Below are positions 1 to 8,400 of a DNA stretch of 11,008 nt, one piece after another. Location of the stretch: assembly GCA_036939755.1 (NCBI GenBank), contig JALLAZ010000964.1, positions 1 through 11,008 on the forward strand. Direction: 5' to 3'. Source of the DNA: Stephanodiscus triporus. Taxonomy: Eukaryota > Bacillariophyta > Thalassiosirophyceae > Thalassiosirales > Thalassiosiraceae. The position numbers and the translations under genes are program-made. The first letter of the stretch is position 1, and each line of letters opens with the position of its first letter. The notes beneath the pieces were generated by a model. That model was not told where the DNA came from. It ran no database searches and was given only the letters and a program-made list of their open reading frames with translations.

Positions 1-2
1 TG

Positions 3-114
3 GTAGGTACGAATTCGTATTACATACTTTGCCTATCTCCCACCCTTTCTCACTCGCCGCCGCACTGCTCTGCGCGTTCCGGTGCGCGTTTTCGCATCTA
101 CATGTTCCCACCAG
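3..114 (+). other. Intron of copy 1 (probable)
   Basis: The 3' end is clear. A pyrimidine-rich tract leads to a CCAG acceptor at 111-114, and no AG dinucleotide occurs between about position 10 and that acceptor. The end resembles the corresponding intron end of copy 2: both contain a CTCTGCGCG stretch and CATGTTCC just before the acceptor. Two donor-like sites lie at the extreme left edge, GTAGGT at 3 and GTACGA at 7, so the intron would be about 108-112 nt and exon 1 would end just outside or at the window edge. The donor choice is uncertain. Confidence 0.5.
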
Positions 115-505
115 GCCAGCACGAGGTGTCGTGGCCCGAGGTGCGGCCGATCCCTGATCCCCTCCGCCTCGGGAATGAGGTGTGCTGCCGCCACGCCGCT
201 AGTAGTAGTACGGCTGCCAGCAGCAGTCCGGTGTGCCACGACAAAGGGGTGAGCGCGGCTGTCAGCTCTGTTGCCTCGACGACACGGCGGGCGGGCGTCT
301 ACCACTTCTGCCCCCAGCATGCTGCCGACGTCTTGACGACGAGGACGACGACGAGGACGACGACTCCGGCATCATGATGGCGGGGAACGACTTCGTCGCA
401 GCCGACGACAACAACGACGACAATGACCATGACGGACGCGGCGCGAGCGTCGTTAGGGGAGGTATGCGTCCGGCCCTGCGCGTGGTAGTACTAGCGGAAG
501 AATAA
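115..505 (+). pseudogene. Frame-scrambled copy of a secreted Cys-rich protein gene (copy 1, exon 2)
   Basis: This is a paralogue of the intact gene at 1037-1562, on the same strand. Its first exon lies left of the window. Exon 2 would open after the CCAG acceptor ending at 114, as in copy 2. Conserved cysteine codons survive but in different frames. Taking frame as position modulo 3, a PRCGRS-like stretch with Cys at 142 is in frame 1 (copy 2: PKCGKS). NEVCC (Cys at 183 and 186) and VCHDKG (Cys at 234) are in frame 0. CQLCC (Cys at 260, 269, 272) is in frame 2. VYHFCP (Cys at 309) is back in frame 0. An Asp/Glu-rich tail ending in TAA at 503-505 is in frame 2. Inserting one base in the GGGG at 246-249 would restore the eight-residue spacing between Cys 6 and Cys 7 of copy 2. 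A serine-rich (AGT)n insertion and the loss of the second cysteine are also seen. I infer decay by several indels. A cluster of assembly errors is the alternative. Confidence 0.6.
335..364 (+). repeat. GAC/GAG trinucleotide tract
   Basis: An imperfect GAC/GAG triplet run encodes an Asp/Glu-rich stretch in frame 2 of the copy 1 pseudogene. Copy 2 has a much shorter acidic stretch (DDDE) at the equivalent place, so this looks like a triplet expansion specific to copy 1. Confidence 0.7.
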
Positions 506-684
506 TAGTTGCATTCGCCATGCCTCATGCGCGACGAGATGATAAATACGATTGACGAACCGCCGTCATCGTCGCGAGAGGGGACACCTTTGATATGATG
601 ATGCTTCCGTCGCCTCGCGCAACCCTCTCACAAATCCTTTCCCCTCTCTCTCTCCTCCACTTCGTCCTGGCTGCTTGGTGACAA

Positions 685-700
685 CCCAACAACTGTTGGG
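685..700. repeat. Short inverted repeat (hairpin)
   Basis: CCCAACA at 685-691 pairs with TGTTGGG at 694-700 around a 2-nt gap; in practice this is a 6-bp stem with a 4-nt loop. A run of G follows rather than T, so it does not look like a terminator. No function is assigned. Confidence 0.45.
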
Positions 701-1000
701 GGGAGGCGTTCGGTCTGTGCTGCGCCAAATGGGGATGGCAACGAGTGTTAAGCTAAAGTTGTTTATAATACCATACATTCTCAAAGAAATAACATACAAA
801 TTACACAACCATACTATGAAAGATACTTAAAAATGAATACATATTTGTATAACCCTCATAATCGCTGTTGTCGGACATAAGAGATATGCATAAAAAAGAG
901 ACGCGCACACACAACCCTCTTAACAACGACCGAACTCATTCTCATCATAAATCGCATTCCATATCGTCGCTCGGTCGCTCGCTCTCAGATACTTATTACA

Positions 1001-1019
1001 TAATATATCGCCCCCCCCC
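1001..1019 (+). promoter_or_regulatory. TATA-like element and C9 run upstream of copy 2
   Basis: TAATATAT at 1001-1008 is followed by nine C at 1011-1019 and then the ATG at 1037. The AT-rich element is about 30 nt from the start codon, so if it is a TATA box the leader is extremely short. The placement suggests a core promoter or leader element, but there is no direct support. Confidence 0.3.
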
Positions 1020-1036
1020 ATCCTTCCTCAAGAACC

Positions 1037-1562
1037 ATGAATTCCTTCACGAAGTCCATCCTCGTCATGTTGTTGGCAGTGTCCGCCAACGGTAAGAAAG
1101 CGTCCCATCCGTCCGTCCTCGTTGCCGTCCATCGTGCGCCGCGTGGTGCCCCATGCTTCGCATCGACCTGGCATATAATATATGTGTGTGATTTGATGCA
1201 TTGAATGGGTCCCACCCCCCGCATCGCGTGCCTCTCTCACTCACCCTATTTATCCGTCGCGCGCTCTGCGCGTCTTCGTGCATGTTCCAGGCCACGAGGC
1301 GTGGATGGGCCACGCTGGACTGGGCGAGGACGAGCAACCGAAGTGTGGCAAAAGCCCCTGCAACAACAACGAGGTGTGCTGCTGCTACCCCGCGGGGGCG
1401 GTGTGCCAAGACATTAGGGTTAGAATTATGTGTACGCCCTGTTGCGAGGTCGACGGCAACTACGAAACTTGCCCCGCCGACGACGACGAGGGGATATGGG
1501 AGCCTGCCGACTTCGCTCCTGGAGGTCTACGTGGATCCGATGTCGCCGTGGAGGATCGCTAG
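1037..1562 (+). CDS. Small secreted ten-cysteine protein (copy 2)
   Basis: Two exons, 1037-1091 and 1291-1562, join in phase 1 to give 108 residues ending in TAG. The start was chosen because it opens a clean signal peptide. Residues 1-19 carry a Lys at position 6, a hydrophobic core (ILVMLLAV) and small residues for cleavage near Ala17-Gly19. The first part of the mature chain is His/Gly/Glu-rich. Cysteines follow at about 37, 42, 48, 49, 50, 57, 66, 69, 70 and 79, in the pattern C-x4-C-x5-CCC-x6-C-x8-C-x2-CC-x8-C, enough for up to five disulfides. The tail is acidic (DDDE at 82-85). The product should be exported through the ER and disulfide-bonded. Granulin-like and other Cys-rich folds came to mind, but the spacing fits none I know, so no function is assigned. 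The decayed paralogue upstream shows that this belongs to a tandem family. The gene is convergent with the nucleoporin gene. Confidence 0.75.
1092..1290 (+). other. Intron of the copy 2 Cys-rich gene
   Basis: This 199-nt intron has a strong donor, G|GTAAGA at 1092, and an acceptor CCAG ending at 1290. After the first few bases of the donor region there is no AG until the acceptor, which strongly supports the site. Splicing in phase 1 rebuilds a Gly codon and joins the signal peptide to the Cys-rich part. Confidence 0.8.
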
Positions 1563-1637
1563 TTTCATTCGCGCCCTCTTCGTGGATTCTCTATCGAGAA
1601 GGACGATACACTTGCACGTGATACGATGTCGATACCT

Positions 1638-1643
1638 AATAAA
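1638..1643 (+). terminator. AATAAA polyadenylation signal for copy 2
   Basis: A canonical AATAAA hexamer lies 76 nt past the TAG stop, on the same strand and at a normal distance for a short 3' UTR. T-rich and GT-containing sequence follows at about 1655-1680. Confidence 0.55.
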
Positions 1644-1940
1644 AGTATCGAACTTACATTTTTGAATGATTTGATGTAACAATAAGGCGAGGTCTCGCGC
1701 GTGGTCGGGAATATTCAAGTCGTTGCATTCGGTCGTCACCCTCAGATAACTTAGACCGTCCGGAGGCAAAGACCGACCGCCTAGGGACTGTTGATTCCAA
1801 ATGCGCCAATAATTCGAAACGATAAGGGCATTGCATTTAACGCTGTACATATATATATGGATAGAGTCACGATCACATCTACGGAGGGATGATCTACTTG
1901 ACTAATTCTCCCATATTGTCACCTCCTATCTCTACTTTCT

Positions 1941-1986
1941 CTCTCTAGAGAGTAAGTACTCTCGGTATCATAGGGGGGGGGGGGGG
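1941..1986. repeat. Palindrome, hairpin and G14 homopolymer
   Basis: CTCTCTAGAGAG at 1941-1952 is a perfect palindrome. It overlaps a hairpin of GAGAGT (1948-1953) and ACTCTC (1958-1963) with loop AAGT. A run of 14 G follows at 1973-1986. The run length should be treated as uncertain. Confidence 0.6.
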
Positions 1987-2101
1987 CGGATCATCTACGC
2001 ACCTCCAACATCGCTGTCCGCACCGCCCATGATGGCACTCCTGGTCATCATTTTCATGCGTGGCAATATGTATTATAATCGAACGGGAACGATGGCTTAA
2101 A

Positions 2102-2149
2102 TTACCGGAAATCTGATGCAGTATGTATGCATTCTTCTACTGCCGGTAA
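2102..2149. repeat. Nested inverted repeat
   Basis: The outer arms TTACCGG (2102-2108) and CCGGTAA (2143-2149) enclose inner arms ATGCA (2116-2120) and TGCAT (2128-2132) with a 7-nt loop. It could fold as an interrupted stem. No flanking target-site duplication or coding sequence marks it as a mobile element. Confidence 0.45.
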
Positions 2150-2249
2150 AGCGCTTCGATAAGTCATCGAGCACGGACGTGATTATTAATTAGCATTGGG
2201 GTGTAATTTTTACAACTTCCAATGATTTAGAATTGATATTTTAGAGGAT

Positions 2250-2282
2250 AAAAACGATAGTCGTGATCTAACTCTCGTTTTT
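2250..2282. repeat. 8-bp inverted repeat in the nucleoporin 3' flank
   Basis: AAAAACGA at 2250-2257 is a perfect inverted match to TCGTTTTT at 2275-2282, with 17 nt between. It lies 126-158 nt beyond the predicted nucleoporin stop, where the 3' UTR or cleavage region would be. In the - strand transcript it would form a stem with A- and U-rich flanks. A 3'-end processing role is only a guess. Confidence 0.4.
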
Positions 2283-2407
2283 GGTCATCGAATATCCCGG
2301 TAGTGTTTTTGTGTATGTTATTTTAAAGGAGGTGTTAGTGAGCAATTATGATTATCAGGCAATGACAACCCAGCGAGAGGTAATTCAAGCACTGAAAAAC
2401 ATAGTCC

Positions 2408-5400
2408 TCATGGCGCCATATTTATCCTCATTTTCTCCATCTCCCGTCGAAGGCCCCTCGCCATCGTCATGCTTGCTTCAACGTCATAACCAGAAGCGCA
2501 ACCGATACCCTTAAGAGGGGAATTGTTTCGCGACGCAAAAAAGATGATTGGTGATCAAATTGAGTGGTTGTACGCAATTCGTACACTTTACAAACAAAGC
2601 CATCGTACCTTGGTTTCCATCTCCGTATGATCCAGGGCCGGTGTGAGCGCCCCGATGAAATATGCCCACTGATGGGTGTATTCGGGTTTGGACGCGTAAG
2701 GAGACCTAGCAGCCATTCGCAGGGCATCGAGCAGCGCCAAACAAACCAATTTTTCGGCGCATTGGCCCAAGCTGATACCTAGCCGAACCAGGTAGTCGCG
2801 TTCGAGCATTAATGCACGAGAGAGCGGCGGTCTTTCTACCCGCCAATCATTCATGACATGAGACGCATCCAACATCTTGGTTATGTCTTCTTCGGGGTGA
2901 GACTTCAGCCTGACTAGGCGATCTTGAATGGCCTGAGATGAAGAAGGCGATACGAATAAATGTTGGTTGGTTTGAAGAAAAACATTATGTCGCAAATCAT
3001 TCGTCTTTCTAGTGTGTCCTTACCCTGGATGCATCTGAGCATCGGCAAACTCCTTTTGCAATCGCTACAGCATCGATACTGAACGTCGACAAATCCCTTT
3101 GGGAGACGAAATTCACCCGACTGATTAAGATCGAAATTGACGATTCCAAACATCTTGCCGATGAAATTGCGAATTCGTAATTCCGCTCTGACCAAGCAGA
3201 TTCGGTGCCATACTGGTACGACGAGAATTTTTGCTGTGTCGATACATCGAATGAGCCGGTGGGTGGAACTGGCAACGGTTGCCCTCCTTTTGTTGCGATG
3301 TCTGGGATATTATCCCACCATGAGCTTTCGCTTCCCGTATTTATACTTATATTCTTCATTTGGGATGCATACATTGCCTCCACGTTGATCAGTCCCATCG
3401 GCAAAGGAGGTAGAAGATGGCTGGGGAATGGGAATGCAGAGAGCCGACAAGTGATGCGCAAGACGCTGCGTTCAAGAATCAACAGAGGCTCGTCAACATC
3501 AAGAAGTTTTCTGCCAAGTGTCATTCCCGTAGCCTCCTCCAACGCTGTGTAAGTTAATTGGAGAGCTTGGACGAATTTTATTGTCAGATCAATATCCGTT
3601 GGATACTGCTGAGTCAACCGTTCAAACAATCCGGAGTATATCTTCACCAACTGATACGAGTCAATCGCCAGGGCGACTCTGTCCGAGCTTTGAAGAGGTG
3701 ACGCCAAAAGCCCATTGAGGAGACTCAAGTGACCCTTCAACAACAAGGGTGGTTTTAGCCGAGCAGCGCCATCAGTCCCTAAATGCGATGCCAAGAAAGA
3801 GCACTCCGATTGTGAATACATCTTGGCAAACTCAAGAAGCTTCACGGTAACTCCGGCTTTTGCTAGCAATTCCACGCCATCACGAAACAGTGCTATCTGC
3901 TGAAGTAGAAACGACACATCATTATCGTCCTTGGTGATCATATGTACCAGCTTTGCAGCCGCATAAGAGACTTCTTCCGAGGCGAATATCTTAGAGCACA
4001 TTTCGCTGACTACCTCGAGCTCCTCGAACGACTTTAAATGACCAAACAGAGATAGCAGCCCCGACCTAGCGGCATTAGCGATTGCACCATTGTTGGCTTG
4101 CTGAGCATCAGCGTATTTCTCATCGCTGTCGAAGACAGAGGCGGTTGAGAGGCGAAAGAGAAGAGCCACTGCATTTGCATTCATGCTCAAGATGCTTGGA
4201 GAATTCTGGGAGAAGACACAGTAGGCGGCATCTTCTGAATAAAGTAATATCCGAGTCAAGGCGCAACTCAAAACAGCAGCTCGTCCATCATTCGGATACA
4301 TTCCCGTGCTGCATTCGGAGCACGATGAAATAGCTCCTATGACCAGGGCGCAAACTCTTGCAACATCTTCTTCGGCAATGATAAGTCCAGCTACTGCATT
4401 GCCTATTTCAATTTGGCTGGTTGCTTCGACAAGAACTTCGATGAGTCCAAGAGCGGCTATACTCAATGGCATCGCACATTCTGCTTCGATATTTGCAGCG
4501 AAGACATTTTCTGCAGGATGAAAAGAACAACATTGACTAAGGGCATCCAAGTGGCTGGGATTCAGTAGTCTCGAAAGAATAGTGCATAAAATGTCCATGA
4601 TCGCTCGTGTATTCATGAAATGGTTTGTTTGGGGCTCAACTATGTCATGGACCAGGGGAGAACAAATGAGTGCAACTCTGACTACGTCACTCCACGCCTG
4701 TGCAAGGTGCGAACATGCACATACACGGCCAACAAAGCTGTTCCAGGCTGTGGCCCATTCTTTTGATTTTTCCAATGAATTGGATTGACTTCTGCTTTTA
4801 AAATGGCACACTAGACGTTCAATATCAATGATCTCATAGCCAGCACAAGCATCCACCGGATCCGTCAGCGTCATTGACGAATTTTTCAACGCCTCACTTG
4901 GAGGGGCTTCGATCATGTGCAATCGCTCCCGAATGAACCCATTGCTTGACTGCCCCAGTGGCATGTCAATCAGCATTGTAAGAAGCGACGAATTTGGTTG
5001 GGCCAAAAGGCAGTTGAGTAGTGACTGTAATTCAACATTGAGCTTGCTAGATGATGGCATCATTCCTCCAGATATATTTGAGCTGCTCTGATTTTTTTGC
5101 CCTGTGAGGAGACGCAACTCCACCGCCAGTCCCTTTAATAGGAAAGAAATGCAGTGCAAGAAATCATTGTCCCTCCTTGAAATTTCCATGTCATGTCCAT
5201 ACTCAAGACTGAACCTATTTGATATCTCATGGAAAATCGATCGTGTGGATGGGCCACGCATCCCCAAATATCTTACAACCTGAGTCTGCCAGAACTTCAT
5301 ACGCCGTAGCTTCTCCATGAACAATGCTTGCTGGCGCCGTACATTCGCTGATAAACCCTGTATAGTACACAGCTCGCACACCCTGTGAATCAATGCAAAA

Positions 5401-8400
5401 CACTTGGTTGCAGTGAAAGATGTCTGGGGGTCGAGAACGATGTCACTATCGGCAATCAGGTCCAATACAACATTAAGACAGTTATGCTTCGACTCGCCGC
5501 TTAAACCTAGCACCATGATGGAGATATTCAAGTTGTCTGAAGCCGAATTCGCAATATAGATATTGGATAAGATCAAGTCCAAAATGGCATCCTGGATACT
5601 GATAGGTTCCATCGAAGATATATCAATCGACGAATGCGAAGACAACCCCCTCGAAAAGGCATTAGCCAGTTGAATGCCATCGACATCATGATTTCTACGA
5701 AGCGACTGCACGCACTCGGCATGTGGCAAGGTACGTGCAATGTATGAGACAATGCTAAACGCACACCTTGCAATAATCTGGGGGTTCGACAAAGAGCACG
5801 CATCATATCCAACAAATTCTGCTATGATTGGAAGAATCTCAAGCGAATTGTGCCTCCCATGGTGCCCGGCCGACGATCCCTTCGTGAGTAGTTGTGATAA
5901 TCGTGACACATTGACCTTTTCTTCGTGCACAAAACGATGCGCAAACGAACCGTGGATCGGACCCTGGAAGCAAAGCGTTGGTACAACCCCTAGGGGCCCC
6001 GCTTCATTGAGGGACTCGATAAATGCCTCTTCGCGCGCAGCGGCGGCGCATAGTATGCGTAGCGACAGGAGGTGAGTCCGTTCCCTCCACAGCACTGCAT
6101 CGTTCGACATCGCCCCGTGCGACTTGTTAGCACCAATATCATCGGTTGCGATGCAGCTCTTCTCGTAGTACGAAAGTAGCAACAGTGGATTCAACGATTG
6201 AATCAGAGTCTGCTGGAGCGATGAAATTTTCTCGTCACGAGCCTTCTCACTAATGATGTTCTGTTCTTTCTGGGCTTTGATGATAGCAAAGTCTCGGGCA
6301 CATGCGAGATTGGGAGGAGTTTCGCGAAATAACGATTTAGCAAGTAACCTCGAATGCATACTTTCGCCGTACTCGCGAATACCCTTGGCACCACCTTTTT
6401 CGGATAAAAGCTTTTGGATAATTTGAAAGAGGACGCCTCCGTTTGTCGAAAGGAGGTTGCACATGATGGCGAATCCTGTTGTTTTCGGGAGTGGCACTTG
6501 ATTTCCGAATGACGCCTCGAGCATTTCATTGCTGCCACGAGCATTCTTCCATAAGGCAGCAGCATCCTGTGGGAGTAGATATGCATTACGAAAATCTTGA
6601 ACGCCGTTATCAATACCCTCTTCTTCAAGATTCACTGGCCCGAAGAATATATCTGATGCAATCAATGCCCACCCCATATCTTGCTTAGCACTCTTTACAT
6701 TCGCCAAGTATCGATCCTTCACATCATCCATATTAAAAACAGATGTAGATGGCGGTGGGACAACATACCGTACGATCACAGCCTCGATAACCTCCAACGC
6801 TCTCTCTATTAGCCTGCACTCCGCACTTACACTTGCAAAGAAAGTAGGCTGTACATTTTTGTCCATGCCGACGGCTCGCGGAAGAACAAAATCCGTTACA
6901 TATTCTATGTATGGTGCACATCCCGGACGTAAACGCCACTGAGAACCCAAGGTTGATGGACAACCGACAACTTTGACCAGTGTCGATAATAAAAAGAGAA
7001 AGCCTTCGGTGGCGTGATATTGTCCGAGCTTGGTTTCCACATGTTCAAACTGATAAATCATGCCATAATCGGTCGATTTGGGGAAGGTACTCGAGGGCAG
7101 GTCATTGGCACCGAATGATGATTGCATCATTTTCTGGGTTGTAAAGTTTGACGACGCTGACCGCGGCATGCTCCCCGCTCCCGCGGCATATGAACTATAC
7201 TGCGAAAGAAGCTTGATGGGGACAAATTGACACATCTCCATCAGCTCCCATGCCCTTCTTGCACCTACAATCGAGACATCGTTTTGGATTGCGGCGGGGG
7301 CGACCGACTCACTCAAATTCAGTATCACAGCAGCCGACGTAGCGCCACTGCAGTCTTCATTGGGCTGTAACAAATTGGCTATCGCCACGAACGTCATGCC
7401 CATGATCTCCGGAGGCAGAGAAGTTATAGTCAACAATGAGAATAAAATTTCGAGACTTCCATCTTGAAGCCCAAGCCCTTCGCCTCCATCGTTGGAATCC
7501 GACACGGGCAATTGGATCCCGAGCACAAATGCACGGGCCGCGTGACATTTCGATGCCACATTGGCTACGAGACAGAGCAGTGCCATCAGAGTATTTCTTC
7601 CTAACTCGTCAAGCTCCATCTTTGTTGAAACTCCCGATGTCGATGGACTACCCCGGTTGGAGCGCTCGGACAAGGGAGAGGAGGCGTCGCCTTCAGCATT
7701 GGTAGACGAACCACCAGCAGCGACTCCACCGCCGCTCACCCCGTAATAATAATACGACGACGACTCGTCCATGGCCGAGTTAGAGCTAAGGCGAATCTTT
7801 GAGCTCTTGTTGGTACCTTCCTTGCCCTTTCCCCCGATCGACGCTGCCGCTGCTCCTTCGTCGTCGTTGGGGCTCAAATTTTCGGCATACCATCGTATAG
7901 AACTAACGATAGTGTTCCACAAAAAGTGCATACGGCGATCAGTGGTACCATGAGGGTTGATCGCTCGATTTCCCGAAAGATAAGAGTGCACCAGTGCGGC
8001 GCCAGTCCCCCCCGCTGGTCCTCCACCCACGCCATCTGCGAGCGCCAACGACGCGAGGAAGGTGAGGTAGACGCACAACGACGAATCATTATCGGATTGA
8101 CGATGGTCCAACGTCTGGAGGGCCCGACTTGGGGCGAGAATCGCGGTAAGCGACGCATCGCCTTCCTCCCCATCTCGTCGCGGCTCCTCGACGACGTTCC
8201 AAAACGCCCTAGCGCCGGAGGGGTAGGCCTCGCAGACACTCGAGACCAACGCGAAGACGTCCTCCAAGCAGTCGGGCCGATCCATGACGTTCACCGCCTT
8301 CGGTCCCCCCAAGGCGTCATCCTCCTCGACTTGGTCCTCCGGGAGTTGTCCCGCCCACTCGCCAAACTGACGCCTTTGTTCCCTCTCCATCCACTCGCTC

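Larger units (their letters stand above)
506..1036. other. Intergenic region between the two Cys-rich genes
   Basis: The interval holds no convincing gene. The short open frames here have no recognisable motifs and no splice or codon pattern to support them. It contains a hairpin at 685-700, an AT-rich stretch around 760-860, a TCGCTCG direct repeat near 966-982, and the TATA-like element and C9 run just upstream of copy 2. A GATAAA-like hexamer near 540 could serve as a polyadenylation signal for copy 1, but this is weak. Confidence 0.5.
1563..2407. other. Intergenic region between convergent genes
   Basis: Apart from the 3' UTR of copy 2, nothing here looks coding. The open frames have no recognisable motifs. 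The interval contains a palindrome and hairpin next to a G14 run (1941-1986), a nested inverted repeat (2102-2149) and an 8-bp inverted repeat (2250-2282). The 3' UTR and poly(A) site of the - strand nucleoporin gene must fall in the right-hand part. I found no clean AATAAA on that strand; AAATAA-like sequence occurs near 2320. Confidence 0.5.

Noticed and set aside
250..266. A 17-nt GTGAGC...CAG segment in copy 1 that looks like a tiny intron joining frame 0 to frame 2
   Set aside because: The arithmetic works, but 17 nt is too short for spliceosomal splicing. Further frame changes elsewhere in copy 1 would remain, so indel decay explains more.
1414..1423. TTAGGGTTAG, resembling telomere repeat
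   Set aside because: It is only ten bases, inside the coding exon of copy 2, with no further repeats.
1527..1850. Open frame of 107 codons on the - strand beneath the 3' end of copy 2
   Set aside because: It overlaps the copy 2 exon and its poly(A) signal. The start lies in a TATATA run, and there is no recognisable motif or splice support.
2281..2782. Short + strand open frames around 2281-2514 and 2564-2782
   Set aside because: They overlap the spliced C-terminal exons of the nucleoporin or its 3' flank, and show no motif or gene structure.
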